DNA of 20,097 nt from CAYNST01 sp964399955 (GTDB taxonomy: Bacteria > Pseudomonadota > Gammaproteobacteria > Pseudomonadales > Cellvibrionaceae). The notes under the pieces are model-generated. The model was given only the letters and a program-made list of their open reading frames with translations. It did not search any database and had not been told where the DNA came from. The DNA lies in the NCBI GenBank assembly GCA_964399955.1, contig CAYNST010000061.1:1-20097 (forward strand). Direction: 5' to 3'. The position numbers and the translations under genes are program-made. Below are positions 14,857-20,097 of the stretch, in pieces; position 1 is the stretch's first letter, and each line of letters begins with the position of its first letter.

Positions 14857-15795
14857 ATGCTTCACCACCGTCTACGCCTTTTGATGTTTTTGTTTTTTTG
14901 CATGATTCCAGCGGCCGACCTCGCCGCGTTGGAGCTCTACAAGTACCGCGACAATTTGGGCCGGTGGGTTTTCACCGACAGAAAACCCAGCCAGACCGAG
15001 TACGAAAAGCAAAAACTGGTGGTGACAGAGCAGCAAAAAAAAGTGGCGGTGGTCAACCGCGGCACACGGGAGCGGCCTGTGCTGTTTGCGGTGAATCAGT
15101 TGGCCGGCCCGGTGGAGATATGGCTGGAGTTCAGCAAGCAGCAGAACCTGCGCTTCAGTCAGCAGCAGCCGTTCAACTGGGTGGTGGACGGGCCTGGTGA
15201 AGTGTTTCTGCTGCAGATTGAAAAGGCGGACCCGAGCCTGCCCTGGTCGTATGAATGGCAGGCGAATTTTGCTGTAGGCCGGCCGGTAGAGCCGCTGAAT
15301 CTGGACAACAGCGCCTTTGGCGTGCCGTTTGCGGGAGGGCCCTATGTCATCAGCCAGGGCTTTTTTGGCGAATACAGCCATAAGGACCACGCTCACGCTC
15401 ACTACGCCATCGACGTCCCTTTACCCATGAATACCCCGATCCTGGCGGCGCGAGAGGGCAAGGTCATGGAGGTGGAGAGCCGCTTCAGCCGCTCCGGCTG
15501 GAATATGGACTACGCCGATGAAGCCAACCTTGTGCGGCTACTGCACGCCGACGGTTCAATGACAATTTACGCTCACCTGAATGTCAACAGTGTGGTGGTG
15601 GAACCCGGGCAGCAGATCCGCGCCGGACAGGTATTGGGCTATTCCGGCAACACGGGCTTCTCCTCAGGCCCGCATCTGCATTTTGCCTGGCAGGCCAACA
15701 TTGGCCAGACGGTTCAATCGCTGCCATTTCAGTTCAAAAATGCGGCCCAGGCGCCGGTCGCTGGGCTCTTACTGCAGGGAGAAACATTGCGCTAG
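14857..15795 (+). CDS. M23 (LytM) peptidase with N-terminal DUF4124-like region
   Basis: This is a 312-residue exported protein. The signal peptide is hydrophobic (LLMFLFFCMIPAADLAA), followed by a DUF4124-like segment ELYKYRDNLGRWVFTDRKP (about 27-46). The C-terminal M23 domain has H182 and D186 in HYAIDVP and H273/H275 in GPHLHF, so all zinc ligands of an active LytM peptidase appear present. The core also shows AAREGKVMEVES, YAHLNVNSVVVEPGQQIRAGQVLGYSGNTG. It should cleave peptidoglycan cross-bridges or peptides in the periplasm; the substrate is not known. The ATG at 14857 has a weak Shine-Dalgarno. It is convergent with the sensor kinase, with about 60 bp between stops and no clear terminator. 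Confidence 0.9.
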   Translation: MLHHRLRLLMFLFFCMIPAADLAALELYKYRDNLGRWVFTDRKPSQTEYEKQKLVVTEQQKKVAVVNRGTRERPVLFAVNQLAGPVEIWLEFSKQQNLRFSQQQPFNWVVDGPGEVFLLQIEKADPSLPWSYEWQANFAVGRPVEPLNLDNSAFGVPFAGGPYVISQGFFGEYSHKDHAHAHYAIDVPLPMNTPILAAREGKVMEVESRFSRSGWNMDYADEANLVRLLHADGSMTIYAHLNVNSVVVEPGQQIRAGQVLGYSGNTGFSSGPHLHFAWQANIGQTVQSLPFQFKNAAQAPVAGLLLQGETLR

Positions 15796-15855
15796 ATTGC
15801 GGTGCAGGTTGATCCAGCGCATTTCAGGATAGATGACCGCGCTCGCCGATCCGGG

Positions 15856-18800
15856 TCACCGAGATTCATGACTGACGGGGCCTGCTGCGCCCTGCGGGGG
15901 GTGGCCGTTGCGAAATCGGGCCCTTTCCAGGTCAAACTGCAGCTGTCGAATAATGGCCTGTATGCGCAAATGATTGGCCACGCGGGGCAGCAAGTCATCC
16001 TTGGCTACCGGTTTGCTGAAAAAGTCGTTGCCACCGACGCTGAAACAGGTAGCCAGATCCTTGTCGGTATTGCTCTTGGCTGTCAAAAAAAGGATGGGCA
16101 GCTGGTGACTGGGATGGGATGCGCGGATAATTTCGCATGCCTCAAAACCGCTCATATGGGGCATCATCACATCCATGATAACCAGATCCACCTGGGCGTT
16201 GGCTCGCAGGGTAGAAATGGCGGCGGGACCGCTGTCGGCTTCCAGTACCTGGTAATGGTTATATTCCAGATGGCCGCGCAAAACCATGCGGTTGACCACA
16301 TCGTCATCCACGACCAGAATGGTTTGATCGCGCGCATTGCGCGGCCCCTTTGCGGGTTCTGCTGGCTTTGCCGAAATTTTTGGCGCTGATGCCGGCGCCG
16401 GATCAAGGCGTTCCGGGGCCTGCGGGTGGTCGTCTGCTGCGGCCTTTGATTTTTGCTCGGCTTTGCCCAGGCGCAGCCGAAAGGCAACCCGGGTACCGCC
16501 GGTACGCGGCACTTCCAGCCAGATGCTGCCACCGTGCAGTTCCACCAGTTGTTTGGTAATGGCCAGGCCCAGGCCGGTGCCACCAAACTGGCGGGTACTG
16601 GAGTGCTGCACCTGATGAAAGGCCTCGAACACCGAGTGCTGCTGCTCCGGGGCAATACCCATACCGGTGTCTTCGATGTACACCACGGCGTACTCGCCGT
16701 CGGTGCGCACGCCGACAGTCACTTCGCCTTTTTCAGTATATTTGATGCCATTGCCCACCAGGTTGATCAATATCTGTTGCAGGCGGTTTTCATCGGCCAG
16801 GACAGGCAAGGCGTCTGCTGCAATCCGGTTCACCAGGCGCAGCGGTTTATCGGCTTTGAGTGGTGCGAGCAGGGTAAATACCGAGTCGGTCAAGCGCTTC
16901 ATGTCCAAGGGTTTGACTTCCAAAGCCAGGTTCTGTTTGGTCAGCTTGGAATAGTCCAGGATATCGTTGATCAGGTTTCCCAGCCGGCGACCACTGGACG
17001 CGATCAGCTGCAGGCGGGTGGCGGCAAACGGATCGCTCTGCAGGTGATCGGCCAGCGCATCGGCTATGCCGATGATGCCGTTGAGCGGGGTGCGCAGCTC
17101 GTGGGATGTGTTGGCGAGAAAAGCGTCTTTCAGCTCGTTGAGCTTGACTAGCTCCTGATTGGTCTGTTGCTGGCTGGTAAGCTGATAGTGTTTCACCAAA
17201 GCGCCAATAAACAGTGCCAGCACCACCAGTACTGCCAATAGGTAGCCAATGTAGGCCCACGCACTGCGCCAGGGCGGCGGCAAAACCTGCACAATGAGTT
17301 GCTGCTCCGTCGCGTCCCAGCCGTCGTTGCTGCCGGCGCGTACGCGAAAAATGTAGCGACCGGGGTTTAGGTTGGTGAAGGTGGCTGTATTGTTACCCCC
17401 TACGCTATTCCAGTCTCGATCAAAGCCTTCAAGCTTATAGGCGTAGTTGCGGTTGTTGCGATTGCGGTAATCCAGTTTGGAAAACTCAAAGGAAAACATT
17501 GCCTGCTGATGGTCGAGACTCAGCTGCTGGGTCTGCCAGATTGGACGCTTGAGCGGCGCCTTGTCGGCACCCACCACAACCGGCTGATTAAGCACCCGCA
17601 TGCCGGTGATGAGCAGGGGGGATTCAGCGCCGGTTATGTGCAGCTGTCTTGGTTGGAACACGCTCAGCCCCTCGGTGCTGCCCAGATAGATCCTGCCTTC
17701 GGCATCAATGCTGCTGGCCTCGCGGTTGAAGTTGTGGCCGATAAGCCCGTGATTGCGGTTGAATACCCGCATGGCCATGCTGACCGGTTCAATCAAGACC
17801 ACACCGCGTGTGGTGGTAGCCCAGACAAAACCATCTGTGTCCTCTCGAAAGCCGGTGACATAGAGGGCGGGCAAACCGGTGTCTGCCCCATAGTGGGCCA
17901 GGGTGTTGTTTTCCGGGTCCAACACGAACAGGCCGTTGTCCTGGCTGCCAATCCAGATGCGTCCGCGGCGGTCCTCCATCAAGCCTCTCACCCGGTTGTT
18001 GGCCAGGGTTTGCTGGTCTTCTGCGGATATTCCCAGGTTGCGAAAGCTGCGGCTGTGCGGATCAAACAGGTTGAGGCCGGCGGTGGTGCCAATCCACAGT
18101 CGGCCCTGGCTGTCCTCCAGCATGGTCCAGATGAAGTTGCTGGAGATACTGCTTGGGTCCTTGGGGTCGTGCAGCCAATGTGAAAAGCTGCTGTCCTCCG
18201 GGTGAAACAAATTCAGCCCGCCGCCCTCTGTTCCCAGCCAGATGCGCCCCTGTCGGTCATTGACGATGGACCAGACGATACCGCTGCTCAAGCTGCCACT
18301 GTCCCCCGCCCTGGGGCGAAATTGATCAAATTTCTGGGTGCTGCGGTTGAGGCGGTTAACGCCACCGGACCAGGTTCCAATCCACAGGTGGCCTTGATCG
18401 TCTTCCGTCAGCGCAAGCACGGCGTCTGCGCTCAGCCCATCTGCACCCGTGCTGCGGGTATAACGGGTAAAGCGCTGTGCCTCCCGATCAAATGCGTTCA
18501 GGCCACCCTCCGTACCTACCCACAGCAGGCCGTCCCGGCCCTCCAGCAGCGAGAGTACGGCGCTGTGACTCAGACTGTTGCTGCGGTCGGGACGATGAGC
18601 AAAATTGCGAAATTGGGTGGCCGCACGGTTGTAGTAGTCCAGCCCCGCCGGGAACAGGCCAAACCACATATCGCCGCGAGCGTCTTCAAAGATGGTGCGC
18701 ACCTGATTTGAGCTCAGGCTGCTGAGGTCAAACGGACGGTTGCGAACGTGCACGAAGTTGTCGGATTCTGGCTGATAAACGCTGATTCCACCGTGGTCGG

Positions 18801-19704
18801 TGGCTATCCAGATCAAGCCCTGGGAATCCGTGCGAATATCCCAGATCAAGTCACTGCCCAAGCCCTCCGGATCGTCGAGATCGTGACGAAAATGCGTAAA
18901 CTGGCGCGTCGCCGGGTCCATACGGCTGACGCCGCTGCTGTGCGAGCCGAACCACAGCCGCCCCTGCCGATCCTCGGCGATGGTGGTGATGTGGTTGTCA
19001 ATGATACTGGCGGGGTCGTCCGGGCTGTGTGAAAAAAACTGATAGCGGCCAGAGGGTTCATCCAACAAACCGGCTCCCACACCTCGGGTGGCAACCCAGA
19101 TACGGTCCTGCTGATCCACAAAGACGCTGTTGATGCTTGCCGGCACCTTCAGCTCCCCGTAAGGCAGAGGGTAGTGCAGCAGTTTGCCGGTGGACGGCTC
19201 ATAGAGGCTGGCACCCGCATCCTGACCGATGACTATCCGGCCCGCCGACTCAAGCGCAAGCCCGGTTACCCGGCCTTGCGGTTCCAATACCCCCTCAAGC
19301 TCAACGCGGCTAAAATCGTCTTGTAAACGGTTATAGCGGTGCAGCCCGCGGTCTGTGGCAACCCACATAACCCCCTTGTCGTCCACCAGCAAATCGTTAA
19401 TATAGTTGCTGGACAAGGACCTTTCGTCTGCAGGGTCTGCGGCGTAGCGGACGGCGTGGGTGCCATCGTAGCGTGCCAGGCCATACTCTGCGCCAATCCA
19501 GATAAATCCGACTGCGTCCTGCGTCATGGCGCGAATGGAACCTATGTCGCTGTTGGACGAGTCGCCGTCCATCAGCAAATGCTCAAAACGCATGTTGCCG
19601 GCCTGCCACATGTCGGCCTTTGGGCTGGCCATGAAAAACAGGACAAAGCTCAAGCAGGCAAAGCCTAACTTGTGAAAGATGCTTGGACGCACGTTGAATA
19701 TCAT
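15856..19704 (-). CDS. hybrid sensor histidine kinase with two-component propeller sensor
   Basis: This 1282-residue protein starts with a signal sequence (KLGFACLSFVLFFMASPKA). About 13-14 Reg_prop repeats of type DRQGRIWLGTEGGGLNLF follow to about residue 700, probably two seven-bladed propellers. Next come a Y_Y_Y domain (about 730-800) and one membrane segment (about 810-835). The cytoplasmic part has HisKA with H868 in SHELRTPLNG, HATPase_c with N-box NLVGNGIKYTEKG, G1 DTGMGIAPE and G2 GGTGLGLAI, a Pro/Ala-rich linker, and a receiver with acidic VVDDD, phospho-acceptor D1178 in MDVMMP and K in FSKPVA. Unlike Bacteroidetes hybrid systems there is no C-terminal AraC-type DNA-binding domain. 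An upstream ATG (19758) exists, but 19704 gives a proper signal peptide and lies downstream of a TATACT box. The ligand is unknown; carbohydrates are typical in relatives. Confidence 0.93.
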   Translation of the reverse strand: MIFNVRPSIFHKLGFACLSFVLFFMASPKADMWQAGNMRFEHLLMDGDSSNSDIGSIRAMTQDAVGFIWIGAEYGLARYDGTHAVRYAADPADERSLSSNYINDLLVDDKGVMWVATDRGLHRYNRLQDDFSRVELEGVLEPQGRVTGLALESAGRIVIGQDAGASLYEPSTGKLLHYPLPYGELKVPASINSVFVDQQDRIWVATRGVGAGLLDEPSGRYQFFSHSPDDPASIIDNHITTIAEDRQGRLWFGSHSSGVSRMDPATRQFTHFRHDLDDPEGLGSDLIWDIRTDSQGLIWIATDHGGISVYQPESDNFVHVRNRPFDLSSLSSNQVRTIFEDARGDMWFGLFPAGLDYYNRAATQFRNFAHRPDRSNSLSHSAVLSLLEGRDGLLWVGTEGGLNAFDREAQRFTRYTRSTGADGLSADAVLALTEDDQGHLWIGTWSGGVNRLNRSTQKFDQFRPRAGDSGSLSSGIVWSIVNDRQGRIWLGTEGGGLNLFHPEDSSFSHWLHDPKDPSSISSNFIWTMLEDSQGRLWIGTTAGLNLFDPHSRSFRNLGISAEDQQTLANNRVRGLMEDRRGRIWIGSQDNGLFVLDPENNTLAHYGADTGLPALYVTGFREDTDGFVWATTTRGVVLIEPVSMAMRVFNRNHGLIGHNFNREASSIDAEGRIYLGSTEGLSVFQPRQLHITGAESPLLITGMRVLNQPVVVGADKAPLKRPIWQTQQLSLDHQQAMFSFEFSKLDYRNRNNRNYAYKLEGFDRDWNSVGGNNTATFTNLNPGRYIFRVRAGSNDGWDATEQQLIVQVLPPPWRSAWAYIGYLLAVLVVLALFIGALVKHYQLTSQQQTNQELVKLNELKDAFLANTSHELRTPLNGIIGIADALADHLQSDPFAATRLQLIASSGRRLGNLINDILDYSKLTKQNLALEVKPLDMKRLTDSVFTLLAPLKADKPLRLVNRIAADALPVLADENRLQQILINLVGNGIKYTEKGEVTVGVRTDGEYAVVYIEDTGMGIAPEQQHSVFEAFHQVQHSSTRQFGGTGLGLAITKQLVELHGGSIWLEVPRTGGTRVAFRLRLGKAEQKSKAAADDHPQAPERLDPAPASAPKISAKPAEPAKGPRNARDQTILVVDDDVVNRMVLRGHLEYNHYQVLEADSGPAAISTLRANAQVDLVIMDVMMPHMSGFEACEIIRASHPSHQLPILFLTAKSNTDKDLATCFSVGGNDFFSKPVAKDDLLPRVANHLRIQAIIRQLQFDLERARFRNGHPPQGAAGPVSHESR

Positions 19705-19747
19705 CACGTTTCGCCATTGGGAGAAGAGCGGACAGCGGGCTGATCTA

Positions 19748-19753
19748 AGTATA
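19748..19753 (-). promoter_or_regulatory. possible -10 box of the sensor kinase gene
   Basis: TATACT on the minus strand (5 of 6 to TATAAT), with no convincing -35. Transcription would start near 19741, about 37 nt before the ATG at 19704. That argues against the upstream ATG at 19758 as start. Confidence 0.35.
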
Positions 19754-19810
19754 GGCATTCTGTAGCAATTATCGGCAGAACTGCGCCCACCTTGAGCCTA
19801 TCTGCCGTCT

Positions 19811-19831
19811 ATTCCGGCCTGGTGCCGGAAT
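19811..19831. repeat. perfect 8-bp inverted repeat with 5-nt loop
   Basis: ATTCCGGC (19811-19818), loop CTGGT, GCCGGAAT (19824-19831). It lies between the divergent sensor kinase and DNA repair genes. No T-run follows on either strand, so it is not a standard terminator. It could be an operator or an RNA hairpin in a leader. Confidence 0.65.
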
Positions 19832-19898
19832 GGATACTTTCACCGGCTGAGGAATCAGCAGGATCAAACCAATTGCGGATCACCTGCGGGGGTGCGCT

Positions 19899-20097
19899 TT
19901 GCCGGAAGCTTTCAAGAACAAATTCAACGATCAGGTGATTGCCGAGTTGGCTGATCACCTGCTGCGTGTACTGCCGGAGTTTGACCGCACAGCCTTTGTG
20001 GTGCAGGCCTGCACCGGCCTGCAGTGGCTGGAACTCAAAGCGCGCTCAGCACATATATGCGACGCGCTGTGCCGCCATCTGCCGTCTGACTTCCCTA
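19899..20097 (+). CDS. DNA alkylation repair protein, AlkC-like (partial, N-terminus)
   Basis: The frame opens after a TGA at 19848-19850 and runs off the window end, giving 66 residues: a start (M)PEAFKNKFND, then ADHLLRVLPEFDRTAFV and GLQWLELKARSAHICDAL...LPSDFP. The AFKN start, FDR.AF and LELKAR patterns match the N-terminus of the DNA alkylation repair (COG4335, HEAT-like) family, which excises alkylated bases such as 3-methyladenine. The first usable start is TTG 19899, with a GGGGG stretch 6 nt upstream. No ATG is in frame before it. It is divergent from the sensor kinase. Confidence 0.65.
   Translation, partial: MPEAFKNKFNDQVIAELADHLLRVLPEFDRTAFVVQACTGLQWLELKARSAHICDALCRHLPSDFP

Noticed and set aside
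16453..17151. 232-codon plus-strand frame opposite the sensor kinase
   Set aside because: It lies entirely inside the HisKA/HATPase coding region, with no ribosome-binding site or motifs.
1..20097. CRISPR arrays, tRNA/rRNA genes, IS elements, phage or integron sites
   Set aside because: No direct repeat array, tRNA-like cloverleaf end, transposase or integrase frame, or attC-type core was seen by eye.

Overview
The window (roughly 55-60% G+C by eye) looks like chromosomal DNA of a gammaproteobacterium. HtpX, SrkA, ComF and the comF-bioB divergence are typical of that class. A single-polypeptide BioH-BioC fusion in the biotin operon is known from marine Cellvibrionales such as Saccharophagus and Teredinibacter, so a relative of that group is the best guess. 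I saw no IS element, integrase, CRISPR array, rRNA or tRNA.

Left part (1-4700). It holds the tail of an unidentified plus-strand gene, then a run of minus-strand genes: an MgtC/SapB membrane protein, two small hypothetical ORFs, the membrane protease HtpX, and a GNAT-nitrilase fusion. A gene-poor stretch of about 460 bp downstream of htpX is unusually rich in inverted repeats.

Middle part (4690-9470). The plus-strand genes are an exported glutaminyl-peptide cyclotransferase, then a coupled pair: a zinc-ribbon/N2227-like methyltransferase overlapping a GT4 glycosyltransferase. This pair is the least explained unit in the window. The glycosyltransferase meets the stress kinase srkA tail to tail and shares a CTAG with it.

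Biotin region (9470-14700). comF (minus) diverges from bioB-bioF-bioHC-bioD (plus). Between them lies a good match to the BirA operator, overlapping the -35 of a sigma70-type promoter. The cluster covers malonyl-ACP methylation (BioC part), pimeloyl-ACP methyl ester cleavage (BioH part), AONS (BioF), dethiobiotin synthetase (BioD) and biotin synthase (BioB). bioA is not in the window.

Right part (14700-20097). A periplasmic M23 (LytM) peptidase with an N-terminal DUF4124-like region faces a very large hybrid sensor kinase. The kinase has a two-component-propeller sensor, Y_Y_Y domain, one TM segment near the kinase core, HisKA, HATPase and a receiver. Divergent from it, the start of a DNA alkylation repair protein is cut by the window edge, and a perfect 8-bp hairpin sits between them.
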